DNA from: Nesterenkonia natronophila
GTDB taxonomy: Bacteria > Actinomycetota > Actinomycetes > Actinomycetales > Micrococcaceae
DNA length: 64,000 nt
Assembly: GCF_003595215.1 (NCBI RefSeq)
Contig: NZ_QYZP01000002.1
Location: 310,001-374,000 of the forward strand
Direction of reading: 5' to 3'
The notes under the pieces were generated by a model. That model was not told where the DNA came from and made no database searches. It saw only the letters and a list, made by a program, of their open reading frames with translations. Below, piece by piece: positions 1 to 8,792 of the stretch (within the stretch, counting starts at the first letter, position 1; each line of letters starts with the position of its first letter). The translations under genes were made by a program, and so were the position numbers.

Positions 1-2667
1 GACATTGACCTCATCTTGGCGGGCGAGTTCGATCTCGAAGACCACGTCCTCATGAATCTGGGCTTTCTCGCCCTCAGCTGCTTCCCGGTACTGCCGGTGC
101 AGTTCCAAATAGACGCTCTTCCGGTCCTGAAACTCAGCGTCGGGCAGCGGGTTATCAGCAGCGAAGTCATCGAAGCTGGTCAGGATGTTGCGCAGCCTCA
201 TGATCTTGCCCTGCAACCTGATCAGGTCTTTCTGAGCTTCCTCGCTGGCGGGTATCTCCGTCGGGTCGGGGTACTTCGTGCGCAGCTCCTCCAGTGTGTT
301 GGAGAACTCCTCCAAGTACTCTGCATACGGTTTCAGGAGTACGACGCCGCCGGCGTCTTTGTTGCCGAAGAGGGCTAGGGCGTCGTCGGTGGCTTGCTTG
401 AGGTCGCGGAAGCTTACGATGTTGCCGTAGGTCTTCACCGAGTTCAGGATCCGGTTGGTCCGCGAGTAGGCCTGCACAAGCCCGTGATACCGCAGGTTCT
501 TATCCACCCACAGGGTGTTCAGAGTGGTGGCGTCGAAGCCGGTGAGGAACATGTTGACCACTACTGCCATGTCCAGCTCGCGGTTCTTCAACCGGGCGGA
601 GAAGTCCTTGTAATAGCCCTGGAAGCCCTCGCTAGTGGTGTCCCAGCTGGTGGAAAACATGTCATTGTAATCCTGAATCGCGTCCTCTAAGAAGGTGCGG
701 GAGTCAGTGTCCAGCTCGGTGGGGTCGAAGCGTTCCTCTGGCAGAAGCCCGTCGGGTTGGGCTTCGTTGGGCGCGAAGCTGTAGATAATACCGATCTTCA
801 GCGGCTGATAGCTGGGGTTCTCAGCTTGCCGTTCCAACTGTGCCTTGCCGAAGGTGTTGTAGTACTGTTTCGCCGCTTGGATGCTGGAGGCAGCAAACAG
901 CGAGTTGAAGCCACGCAGCGCGGTGTCCCTGCGGTCTTCCTGCACTCGACCTTTACCCCGTACGACAGCTTCCACATTGCTGACTTGCCGGAACCGGTAC
1001 GTCTGAGCGTCGCGTTTGGTCTTCTGATCGAAGTGCTCCAACACATAGTCGACCACACCGCGGATACGGGTCGGGTGCATCAGCGCGGCCTCGGTGTCGA
1101 TAGCGGAGACCTCACTGTCTCCGCCCCCGGGCTTCACCGCGATGGTGTTGATGTAATCAATCCGGAACGGCAACACGTTCTTATCCCCGACAGCATCGAC
1201 CACGGTGTAGGTGTGCAGCTTCTCCCCGAAGGCCTGCTCCGTGGTCTTCAGCTGCGGGTTCCCACCCCCGGAGGAATTATCAGCAAAGATCGGGGTGCCG
1301 GTGAACCCGAAGAGGTGATACTTCTTGAAGCTCTTGGTGATGGCGGTGTGCATGCCTCCGAACTGGGACCGGTGACACTCATCAAAGATCAACACCACAT
1401 GCTGACCGAACGCCGGGTGCTTCGGGTTCTGCTCAATAAACCGGGAGAGCTTCTGGATCGTGGTCACAACGATCTTGGAGGTCGGGTCCTGCATCCGCTG
1501 CCTCAAATGGGCAGTGTTCTCCGTGCCGTCGACGGCACCTTTTTCGAACCGGTCATACTCCCGCTGGGTCTGATAATCCAGATCCTTGCGGTCCACCACG
1601 AACAGCACCTTCTCCACCGTCTCCAGCTTCGACGCCAGCTGGGCGGCTTTGAAGCTGGTCAGGGTCTTCCCCGACCCGGTGGTGTGCCAGATATACCCAC
1701 CAGCGGCCACGGTACCGTAACGCTTATAGTTCGAGGCGGTTTCGATCCGACGTAGAATCCGCTCAGCCGCGACGATCTGGTAGGGCCGCATCACCAACAG
1801 ATTCTGATCCACGTCGAACACGCAATACTTCGTGAGGATATTCAACAGCGTGTGCTTAGCGAAGAACGTCTTCGTGAACCCCACCAGGTCCGTGATCGCC
1901 TTGTTGTTCGCATCAGCCCACCAGGAGGTGAACGCATAGGAGTTCGACGTCTGCTTCCGAGACCTCCCCGAGGCTCTGGCCGCATGCAGGTGCCCATCCC
2001 GGACAGTGTTGGAGTAATACTTCGTCAGCGTGCCGTTACTGATCACGAACAGCTGCACATACTCAAACAACCCAGACCCGGCCCAGAACGAATCCCGCTG
2101 ATATCGGCTGATCTGGTTGAACGCCTCCCGAATATCCACCCCACGACGCTTCAGCTCAACGTGGACCATCGGTAGCCCATTGACCAACACCGTCACGTCA
2201 TACCGATTCGAATACGCCCCCTCGGCCTCGTACTGGTTGAGCACCTGGAGCCGATTGTTGTGAATATTTGAGATGTCCAGGAGACGAATGTTCTTCTGAG
2301 TACCGTCATCGCGTTCCAGCAACTCAATCCCACGCTTCTCGTGGAGCCGCCGAGCCTTCTCCACAATGCCCTCAGTAGCACTCGAAACACTGGTCTTAAA
2401 GAACCGCTCCCACTCCGCATCAGTGAACGAGACCTTGTTCAACGCCTCCAGCTGAGACCGGAGGTTCGCCACCAGGTCGGCATCGCTGGTGATGGTGAGT
2501 CGCTCATAGGCCTGGTCCTGCAGCTGAGCGATGAATGTGTCCTCCAACTGCTGCTCAGACTGGTAATCAGCCGCCGAACGCACCGGAGCCTCATACTCCG
2601 CCACCACGGTCGACTCCCGAGTGACCGCAATCGGGTCATACCGCACCACAGAGCCCGAAGCCCTCAC
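1..2667 (-). CDS. hsdR: Type I restriction enzyme, R subunit (HsdR), 3' end outside the window
   Basis: Motor and nuclease subunit of a type I restriction-modification complex: it translocates DNA with ATP and cuts away from the recognition site. The frame is open from GTG at 2667 to the left edge (889 codons); the family usually has about 1000, so the C-terminus is missing. Visible signatures: the nuclease core near residues 157-173 (D157, then VELKRRG with E171 and K173), Walker A TTGSGKT near residue 330, and a DEAD-like IFDECHRSQFGG near residue 427. The last visible residues, FEIELARQDEVNV, resemble the HsdR C-terminal helical domain. The GTG overlaps the hsdS stop (GTGA), so translation is probably coupled. 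Antisense open frames on the plus strand here are shadows. Confidence 0.96.
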   Translation of the reverse strand, partial: MRASGSVVRYDPIAVTRESTVVAEYEAPVRSAADYQSEQQLEDTFIAQLQDQAYERLTITSDADLVANLRSQLEALNKVSFTDAEWERFFKTSVSSATEGIVEKARRLHEKRGIELLERDDGTQKNIRLLDISNIHNNRLQVLNQYEAEGAYSNRYDVTVLVNGLPMVHVELKRRGVDIREAFNQISRYQRDSFWAGSGLFEYVQLFVISNGTLTKYYSNTVRDGHLHAARASGRSRKQTSNSYAFTSWWADANNKAITDLVGFTKTFFAKHTLLNILTKYCVFDVDQNLLVMRPYQIVAAERILRRIETASNYKRYGTVAAGGYIWHTTGSGKTLTSFKAAQLASKLETVEKVLFVVDRKDLDYQTQREYDRFEKGAVDGTENTAHLRQRMQDPTSKIVVTTIQKLSRFIEQNPKHPAFGQHVVLIFDECHRSQFGGMHTAITKSFKKYHLFGFTGTPIFADNSSGGGNPQLKTTEQAFGEKLHTYTVVDAVGDKNVLPFRIDYINTIAVKPGGGDSEVSAIDTEAALMHPTRIRGVVDYVLEHFDQKTKRDAQTYRFRQVSNVEAVVRGKGRVQEDRRDTALRGFNSLFAASSIQAAKQYYNTFGKAQLERQAENPSYQPLKIGIIYSFAPNEAQPDGLLPEERFDPTELDTDSRTFLEDAIQDYNDMFSTSWDTTSEGFQGYYKDFSARLKNRELDMAVVVNMFLTGFDATTLNTLWVDKNLRYHGLVQAYSRTNRILNSVKTYGNIVSFRDLKQATDDALALFGNKDAGGVVLLKPYAEYLEEFSNTLEELRTKYPDPTEIPASEEAQKDLIRLQGKIMRLRNILTSFDDFAADNPLPDAEFQDRKSVYLELHRQYREAAEGEKAQIHEDVVFEIELARQDEVNV

Positions 2668-3836
2668 GCCGGGGCCTCCCCAAAACTCAACAAGCGATGA
2701 CGGTAATACTCATACTGCTTCCGCCGCGCCTCAATCTCCGCAGGAAGACCGGAAGTGAGGTCGTCAACGAGCACATCGAACCTGTCTAAGACTCTAACGA
2801 TCCGGCGCTGTTCTGCGGTAGGCAAAACCGGAACTGGCAGGTCACGCAGAGTTCCTAGAACGATGTAGGTCATTGCTGCACGATTAGTGCGCCCTTCCAG
2901 GTAGCGCTGCAGGCCAGCCTTCAAGACATAGAAGAGAAATCTAACGTCAACAAGGTCCGAGAACTGCGTCAAAACGTATGTTCTTTGGTAGGCCTCGAAC
3001 TTCCCGGCGTAGTGCTTTACGGCGCCAACATTCGCGTTTCCTGCAATGAGCAAGGCCTCAGAATTCCATCGATATCGGTCTATGCGCGAGATTTCCTGGG
3101 CGGTAGTGAAGAAAGCGTATTCACCATCTTCCACAGCTGCATTCGCGTTTAGCTTGCCTGTCTCAATTTTGCAAAGTTCACCGAGAGTGACCCAAGAGGC
3201 GGAATCCGGTACGATGAGCAATTGTTCGCGGTAGTGTTCGTATTGGGTGCGGCGGGCTTCCAGCTCCGCTTCCAGCTCCGCCTCCAGCTCCGCTGTCAGG
3301 GCGCTGAACGTATCGAGGATCCGCACGATCTCGTCCTGAACCTCGACAGGAGGAACGGGGACCCGATATGCCCGGATCATTGCCAAATTTAGGCCGCCGC
3401 GTGTGCCGTCTCCAGACGAAACATCCCGTAACCGCGAGTACTGCGTTGTTAGATAGAAGTAAAGAAAATCCCCCGTAACATCACCACTCGGGACGATCGA
3501 TGCCAGCGACTGGTTCGTGCAACATGCAACACGTGTTCGGGCAACAGTGCCTCGCGTCTTGCCTTGCCCCGCCAGTGCCATCACTACGGCGCCCGACGAG
3601 ATCATCTTCGTACTGCAGGAGTCGTACCCAGCCTGAGTGATGTAGGTATCGGCTTCGTAGATCGTTCCCTTATTCACTTCGCCGGAGCTTAGCCAGGGGA
3701 TAGTTCCACCTGCCCAGTACTCAGTTTCAGCCTTGGAGGGGGTCGCTCCGGCGGACACTTGACATATTTCGCCGATACTCCTATAAGGAACTCCGTCCGG
3801 ACACAGAACCCCGATCAGTTCGTCGATGCGGCTCAT
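2664..3836 (-). CDS. hsdS: Type I restriction-modification specificity subunit HsdS
   Basis: DNA-recognition subunit, 390 aa, that sets target specificity for both the methyltransferase and the restriction complex. It has the two-target-domain layout: TRD1 about residues 1-155, conserved helical spacer about 156-210, TRD2 about 211-345, and a second conserved helix to the end. Both conserved regions carry the related motif EARRxQYExYRxxLL. The central spacer contains a short tandem repeat (ELEA three times). The ATG overlaps the stop of the ancestral, longer hsdM frame as ATGA, and the hsdS stop overlaps the hsdR start as GTGA. The TRD2 region looks richer in A and T than its neighbours, as expected for exchanged recognition domains. 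Its target cannot be read from sequence. Confidence 0.95.
   Translation of the reverse strand: MSRIDELIGVLCPDGVPYRSIGEICQVSAGATPSKAETEYWAGGTIPWLSSGEVNKGTIYEADTYITQAGYDSCSTKMISSGAVVMALAGQGKTRGTVARTRVACCTNQSLASIVPSGDVTGDFLYFYLTTQYSRLRDVSSGDGTRGGLNLAMIRAYRVPVPPVEVQDEIVRILDTFSALTAELEAELEAELEARRTQYEHYREQLLIVPDSASWVTLGELCKIETGKLNANAAVEDGEYAFFTTAQEISRIDRYRWNSEALLIAGNANVGAVKHYAGKFEAYQRTYVLTQFSDLVDVRFLFYVLKAGLQRYLEGRTNRAAMTYIVLGTLRDLPVPVLPTAEQRRIVRVLDRFDVLVDDLTSGLPAEIEARRKQYEYYRHRLLSFGEAPA
3256..3291 (-). repeat. Three tandem 12-bp repeats in the HsdS central spacer
   Basis: Three copies of a 12-bp unit lie head to tail (plus strand gcttccagctcc, the third differing by one base). They encode ELEA-ELEA-ELEA in the helical linker between the two recognition domains. 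The in-frame 4-residue unit resembles the TAEL repeat of EcoR124I and EcoR124/3, where two or three copies change the gap length in the DNA target. Confidence 0.9.
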
Positions 3837-3958
3837 CGCGGCTGGCCTTCTAGGTCGGCGACGATTTCGTCGATTTCTTGGCGAAGCTGAGTTTGTCGGG
3901 CGACGATGCGCTCAATTTCAGCGTTGAGGGCTTTGATGTCGATTTCTTCGCGGGTGTC
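3833..3958 (-). pseudogene. Stranded C-terminal coiled coil of HsdM after the premature stop
   Basis: In frame with hsdM after its TAA, 41 sense codons encode a charged helix beginning DTREEIDIKALNAEIERI and ending DEIVADLEGQPR, followed by TGA. That TGA overlaps the hsdS ATG as ATGA, the usual coupling arrangement. No start codon with a ribosome-binding site lies inside, so it would be translated only by readthrough. In related enzymes this C-terminal helix packs against HsdS. Confidence 0.85.
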
Positions 3959-5440
3959 TTAGGCTTCGACGTAGGAGCTGACCGCGATGTTGTAGTCGTT
4001 GTCTGCGATCTGGGTGTTCTCGACCAGGGTGGCGAAGTGCTCGACGTCCTTCCGGGCGGTGACAGTTGCGAAGATTTTCTGTCGGTGGTCTGGGGTGAGT
4101 CGGTTCTTGTTGCCTTGGCGTTCGAACCCTGCGGAGGCGTCGACGAAAAGGATGCTGTTGTCGTGTCTGGATTTTTTCAGCACGATGATGCAGGTGCCTA
4201 TGCTTGTGCCGAAGAACAAGTCTGGTGGCAGTTGGATGACGGTGTCGACGTAGTTGTTATCGACCAGGTACTTGCGGATCTTCTGTTCGGCCCCGCCGCG
4301 GTAGAGCACCCCGGGGAATTCGACGATGGCGGCGGTGCCATTGACTGCCAACCACGACAGGATGTGCATGGTGAAGGCGAGGTCGGCCTTGGACTTTGGA
4401 GCCAGCACCCCGGCGGGGGAGAAGCGGGGGTCATCGATCAGCAGCGGATTCGCATCCCCCTCCCATTTGGTGGAGTAGGGAGGGTTGGACACGATCGCCT
4501 CGAACGGTTCATCGTCCATATGGTGGGGGTCGGTGAGGGTGTCGCCGTGGGCGATATCGAACTTCTCGTAGTTGATGTCGTGGAGGAACATGTTGATCCG
4601 GGCCAGGTTGTAGGTGGTCAGGTTGATCTCCTGACCATAGAAACCCTGGTGGACCTTGTCTTTGCCGAGGATCTTGGCGAACTGCAGCAGCAGAGACCCT
4701 GACCCGCAAGCCGGGTCATAGACCTTGTTCACTTCTGTTTTGCCGGCAATGGTGATTCTCGCCAGCAGTTCGGAGACTTCTTGCGGGGTGAAGTACTCGC
4801 CACCTGATTTGCCGGCTTGGGAGGCGTACATCGCCATGAGGTATTCGTAGGCGTCGCCGAAGGCGTCGATGCTGTTATCGGCGAACCGGCCCAGGTTCAG
4901 GTCCCCGATTGCTTCGAGCAGTTTGACCAGTTTCTCGTTGCGCTTGATGACACTGTTGCCAAGCTTGGCGCTGTTGACGTCGAGGTCGTCGAAGAGTCCT
5001 TTGAGGTCGTACTCCGACTGGTGCCCCACCGCGGAGCCTTCAATATTGCGGAAGACCTGGGCGAGGGTCTCGTTGAGGTTCTCATCATGGCGGGCATGCT
5101 GGCGGACGTTGATGAAGAGGTCTGAGGGGAGGATGAAGAAACCTTTATCGTCCACGGTGGTTTCGCGTCCGAATTCGGCGTCCTGGTTGCTCAGCTGCGC
5201 GTAGTCGAAATCCGGGTCCCCGTCGGCGGCTGTGCGCTCCTGCTCGTTGAGGTATTCGGTGAGGTTCTCGGAGATGTAACGGTAGAACAGCATCCCCAGC
5301 ACGTACTGCTTGAAGTCCCAACCGTCCACTGAGCCACGCAGGTCATTGGCCATCCGCCAAATGGTCTTATGCAGCTCAGCCCGCTGATTGGGGTTCAAGC
5401 GGGTCTCAGTCACCTCGATCTCAGGGGCAACAGAACTCAT
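3959..5440 (-). CDS. hsdM: Type I restriction-modification methyltransferase HsdM, C-terminus cut by an in-frame stop
   Basis: N6-adenine methyltransferase subunit, 493 aa as it stands. An N-terminal helical domain precedes the catalytic domain, with SAM-binding motif I (YDPACGSGSL, near residue 243) and catalytic motif IV NPPYS (near residue 318). The start is ATG at 5440, with GAGGAG about 10 nt upstream; an earlier in-frame ATG at 5476 lacks such a site. The gene ends at TAA (3959-3961), directly after SSYVEA. The same frame continues for 42 more codons with a typical HsdM C-terminal coiled coil and then stops in an ATGA overlap with hsdS. The TAA therefore looks like a nonsense change from a Glu codon (GAA), or a sequencing error. 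Catalytic motifs are intact, but contact with HsdS may be impaired. Confidence 0.93.
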   Translation of the reverse strand: MSSVAPEIEVTETRLNPNQRAELHKTIWRMANDLRGSVDGWDFKQYVLGMLFYRYISENLTEYLNEQERTAADGDPDFDYAQLSNQDAEFGRETTVDDKGFFILPSDLFINVRQHARHDENLNETLAQVFRNIEGSAVGHQSEYDLKGLFDDLDVNSAKLGNSVIKRNEKLVKLLEAIGDLNLGRFADNSIDAFGDAYEYLMAMYASQAGKSGGEYFTPQEVSELLARITIAGKTEVNKVYDPACGSGSLLLQFAKILGKDKVHQGFYGQEINLTTYNLARINMFLHDINYEKFDIAHGDTLTDPHHMDDEPFEAIVSNPPYSTKWEGDANPLLIDDPRFSPAGVLAPKSKADLAFTMHILSWLAVNGTAAIVEFPGVLYRGGAEQKIRKYLVDNNYVDTVIQLPPDLFFGTSIGTCIIVLKKSRHDNSILFVDASAGFERQGNKNRLTPDHRQKIFATVTARKDVEHFATLVENTQIADNDYNIAVSSYVEA

Positions 5441-5611
5441 ATCCGGTGATCTCCTCAGCAGTGTGACGCAATCCAACGTTTCTGCACCTCAGCCTATCGG
5501 GCAGTCCGGAGACCCGCCGGGGCAGCCACGGTGGGCGTGCCTGCCTTTTCAGCATCGGTGGCGCCCATCCTCAGCACGTCTGCATCACCACTCTGTCGAC
5601 TCGACGGCGAG

Positions 5612-6829
5612 TTAACCTCCGAGTACCGGGCCGCCCCGGTCGGGTTCGGAGCGTTCTCCTTGGTGGGTTCTGGCTTTGGCGTCGGCGCGGTACTTGTCTT
5701 TGATCCGCTGCCGCTTTTTCTCCCTGGTGTGCATGAATGTTTCGAAGTGTTCCCGGAGGGTCTCCTTGGCGGGGGTCTTCATCCGGTCGAGGAAGTCGTT
5801 GACGTCTTTTACGATTGCCTCGCGGGCCGTGACGCGCTCTTCGCGCTCTTCCAGGGTTTCCTGGTGACGTTTCGCGGCTGCCCGGGCCCTGGCGGCGGCT
5901 TCGAGCTCTGCAGAAGCCTTAGAGAGTTTCTCAGCGGCGTGCTGATCGCGGTGGGTGATGTCGGCTTCCCTGTCGTCGAGATCTCTGGAGCGGGAGGCGA
6001 CACGGGATTTCTCCTGGTCCACTTGATCGCAGGCGTAACGCAACCACTTGTCTTCTTTGGTGAGGTTGTCTCGGTATGTATCCAGCCTCGCGTGGTAATC
6101 CTCCGCCGATGCCTCCCGTTGCTTGAGGTCTTCGTTTTTGACCTTGAGCTGCTCTGTCTGGTCCAGGGTCTGGCGTCGGGTGTCCATCACTTCGGCGTAT
6201 TCGTCTTTGCCGAGACCGGAGAGGTGCCTTTCCGGGTCGTAGTCACTCTCCACCGGGAAGCCGCGGTTGATCATGTGCGCTCGGAGTCCTTGTTGGTAGC
6301 GCGACATTTTGGCTTTGGGCTGCTCCATGACTTGTTGCGGCTGTCCTGTCTTCTCATCTATGACAGGGTGGCCGGTGACTTTGTCGATCTTGTCGACGGT
6401 GACATCACGATGAGCTCCCCACATGCGTGCGGCGTCGACGCGGAGTTTGCCTTCGTGTTTGGGGTCAGGGGCCAGTGTGTCGGCCATGATCTGGATGTGT
6501 GGGGTGGATTCGTCGAAGTTGATGTCGAACCCGTGGATGGCATCGGCACCACCTGTGAGGACCTCGCGGGTGTAGTAGGTCAGGACTTCTGTGAAGTACC
6601 GGATCGCCTCGTTCCGGTCTTTGGCGACCCACCGGCTGCGCATCCTCGGTTCGCCAGTGGCGGTATCGATGACCGGCTGCGCGGTCTGTTTATCCACGAT
6701 GGGGTAGTAGTCGGGAATCTCCCGACACATCGTCTTCGGCAGATGAGCGGCGATGAGCGTGGTTTCGAACGAGTTTGGGTTCCACCTGCGGTAGACATTC
6801 TTGATACGTGAGTCTCCGTAGTCCAACAC
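5612..6829 (-). CDS. MobV-like relaxase / plasmid mobilisation protein
   Basis: Probable DNA-nicking relaxase of a mobilisable element. About 405 aa from the GTG at 6829. The N-terminal half carries FDESTPHIQI near residue 110, similar to the DExxPHxH motif of Pre/Mob (MobV) relaxases, followed by KLRVDAARMWG. The rest is a long charged coiled coil (about residues 205-370) and a basic tail. The frame is open for 17 further codons upstream of the GTG (reading PIRGQAKSTKE just before it) without an ATG, GTG or TTG, so the true N-terminus may use a rare codon or have lost its start. No mobilisation partner or replication gene is visible nearby. Its place between the restriction operon and transposon debris points to a former plasmid or integrative element. 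Confidence 0.75.
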   Translation of the reverse strand: MLDYGDSRIKNVYRRWNPNSFETTLIAAHLPKTMCREIPDYYPIVDKQTAQPVIDTATGEPRMRSRWVAKDRNEAIRYFTEVLTYYTREVLTGGADAIHGFDINFDESTPHIQIMADTLAPDPKHEGKLRVDAARMWGAHRDVTVDKIDKVTGHPVIDEKTGQPQQVMEQPKAKMSRYQQGLRAHMINRGFPVESDYDPERHLSGLGKDEYAEVMDTRRQTLDQTEQLKVKNEDLKQREASAEDYHARLDTYRDNLTKEDKWLRYACDQVDQEKSRVASRSRDLDDREADITHRDQHAAEKLSKASAELEAAARARAAAKRHQETLEEREERVTAREAIVKDVNDFLDRMKTPAKETLREHFETFMHTREKKRQRIKDKYRADAKARTHQGERSEPDRGGPVLGG

Positions 6830-6880
6830 TTCCTTCGTGGACTTCGCCTGACCTCGAATTGGCAGGGTCAGTGGGAATGG

Positions 6881-7641
6881 TCAGTCAAGCTGGGACGCGC
6901 CAGTGATGACGATGCCCATGTGACCCTTCGTTTCGGGCCGACAGCTGTGACTACAGTGAACTGGACCCCTGGGCTTGTCTCCTCTCCTGATTACTCACGA
7001 ATCTTTGTAGCTGACTCACCCCGCAAGGAAGGCTTTCGCGTGATCTCCCAAACCGAGGTGACTCTATCCGAGGTCGTTGCAGGACTCGGGTCAGGGGACT
7101 TGCGGCTGCGAGACGCTGTGCTGAAGGCAATTCCAGCCGACTGCGCAACTACATAGGAGCCGGTTTCAGAACCTGAAATCGGTCGAGTCCAAAGTCCCAC
7201 TGTTCAGCTAAGAGCGCTCATCACCGCCGCCACTCCGACGCTGCAGTTCCTGGGCCAACACCTCGTCACTGAAATGCTTCAGGGTCCTACGCTGCACTAC
7301 AGCCAGTAGGTCCCGCACCGGCTCTCCGTGTTTGACCCGGTCACCAACCTCCATCAAGACCCACTGCTGGATGCTGTGAGCGGTGCACAGAAGTGGTGGG
7401 TGGACGCGAATTGTGGTGCATTCCGGCCCGAAAGTTGCTGCGAGCTTTCTGCAAAGCACGCATTTTGGTTGCTGTACGCGGGATAGGCCGGCCGTATGTG
7501 GCCGAGTATTTGGAGCGGACGCCCGACTCCGTACTCAGCCGTTCGGAGAAGTCACTGTGTCGGGCACGGTAGTCTAGCGACCCCCCCCGACAATGTGCCT
7601 CGGCGAGGGCATTCACAGAATTCCTCGCACAATGAAACCGA
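6881..7641. other. About 760 bp without a supported gene, inside the degraded element
   Basis: Several short open frames of 60-120 codons overlap each other on both strands (for example 6920-7156 plus and 7208-7459 minus). None has a clear ribosome-binding site or a family I recognise. A run of eight C lies at 7581-7588. The stretch sits between the relaxase and the IS/RAMA-like debris, so decayed mobile-element DNA is the likely content, but I cannot identify it. Confidence 0.4.
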
Positions 7642-7881
7642 TCAGCTTTCGTAAAGCTTGATGCTCTGAAATTCGGTGCGGACGTCCTTAATGCGGCGCC
7701 CATCATTCACAGCCCAGAAGTACCAACCGTTCGTCGACTTCCTCCTCAGAGCGTGGCCAGCGGCAGAGGGGGACCTGTACCGCGTCCCGTCGAGCTCGAT
7801 CGTCCCATCCGGCATCAGCACTGCTTCTTTGCCCCTAGAGTCCCGATGAGTAGCCGACAGAGAGTCTCCGTCTTTCAGGAG
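7642..7881 (-). pseudogene. C-terminal remnant of a gene with a RAMA/DUF4357-like domain
   Basis: About 79 codons read LLKDGDSLSATHRDSRGKEA, then a small domain with the signature SPSAAGHA and STNGWYFW, ending QSIKLYES and a stop. The pattern (SPSAA, then NGWxFW) resembles RAMA or DUF4357 domains found on restriction-linked and GIY-YIG proteins. There is no start of its own: the frame runs in from truncated IS3 transposase sequence, so the 5' part of the gene is gone. The family assignment is by pattern only. Confidence 0.55.
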
Positions 7882-8700
7882 CCGTTCCAGCCGAAGATCT
7901 GCTGGGCGAAGACGTCGACGATGAACGCCACGTAGTACCATCCCGCCCAGGTGCGCACGTAGGTGAAGTCCGCGACCCATACACGATTCGGCGCGTCGGC
8001 GGTGAAGTCCCGGTTCAACAAGTCTCCGGCGAGGACCCCGTCCTTGGCTGGGATCGTGGTGAGGATGCCTTTGCCCCGGCGTACTCCGGCCAGCCCCAGG
8101 TTGCGCATGGCCCGGTCGACTGCGCCCCGGGAGGCACCCGGAATACTGCGGCGGGTCAGCGCGGTCATCTTCTGCCGCCCGAAGAGGCCCACCGGCGCGA
8201 GCTTGGTCTTGCCGTGGCGAAGGGTTATTGAGGGCCAGTTCCCGAATGCGGCACTCCACCGAAGCATCAGTGATCGTGCGGGCAGCGACGTGTTGGTTCC
8301 TTCTTGCCCAGGCCCGGTAGGTTCTCGCTGCGATCTTTAGACACTCGGCAGAGAGGATCTGACAGATCGACTCGACAACGAAACCGTGGCCCCTGAGTTC
8401 ATCTATGAACGCCAAGATCAGCGGCTGCGGGGGTCGAGTATCCGCCTGCGAAGAAAATCGAGGCCCTGCGCAGGATCTCGTTGGTCTCTTTCAGCCGCCG
8501 GTTCTCCATGCGTACTGTTTTAGCTCGGTGTCCTCGACGGTGGTGACACCGTCGCGGGTGCCGTGGTCGATCTGATGTTGACGCGCCCATCGCCGGAGGG
8601 TGTCACGACCGACACCGACCTGCGTGGAGATGACCTCCACTGCCGCGGTGCGGGAAGAGTATTCGGACTGGTGATCGAGCACCAATCGGACTCGATACAA
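7882..8700 (-). mobile_element. Truncated, frameshifted IS3-family insertion sequence (orfA and orfB remnants)
   Basis: orfA: a helix-turn-helix region (8700 to about 8516) contains RLVLDHQSEYSSRTAAVEVI and GVGRDTLRRWARQH. It then shifts frame into RMENRRLKETNEILRRAS, the usual IS3 leucine-zipper end. orfB: it starts near 8415 (MAFIDELRGHGF), shifts frame near 8230, and continues as GRQKMTALTRRSIPGASR. It reaches the first two catalytic aspartates in NRVWVADFTYV and FIVDVFAQQI. It breaks off at about 7882, so the third catalytic residue (E) and the left inverted repeat are missing. At least two frameshifts plus truncation mean it cannot transpose by itself. Confidence 0.85.
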
Positions 8701-8792
8701 CTGGGGACCTGTATGTGGTGATCCCGGCGGAGATCGCTAGGATGGGCGTCACCCGTCGAACGCCGGTCGCGGACAAGAGACTGGCCAATTGA

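Noticed and set aside
757..1755. 332-codon open frame on the plus strand
   Set aside because: Antisense to hsdR, whose minus-strand frame carries all the helicase and nuclease motifs. High GC keeps the opposite strand open.
3878..4702. 274-codon plus-strand frame
   Set aside because: Antisense to the clear hsdM gene; no family similarity.
5531..6811. 426-codon plus-strand frame
   Set aside because: Antisense to the relaxase, whose frame has a recognisable motif and coiled coil.
7581..7588. Run of eight C as a phase-variation tract
   Set aside because: It is not inside or just upstream of any supported gene.
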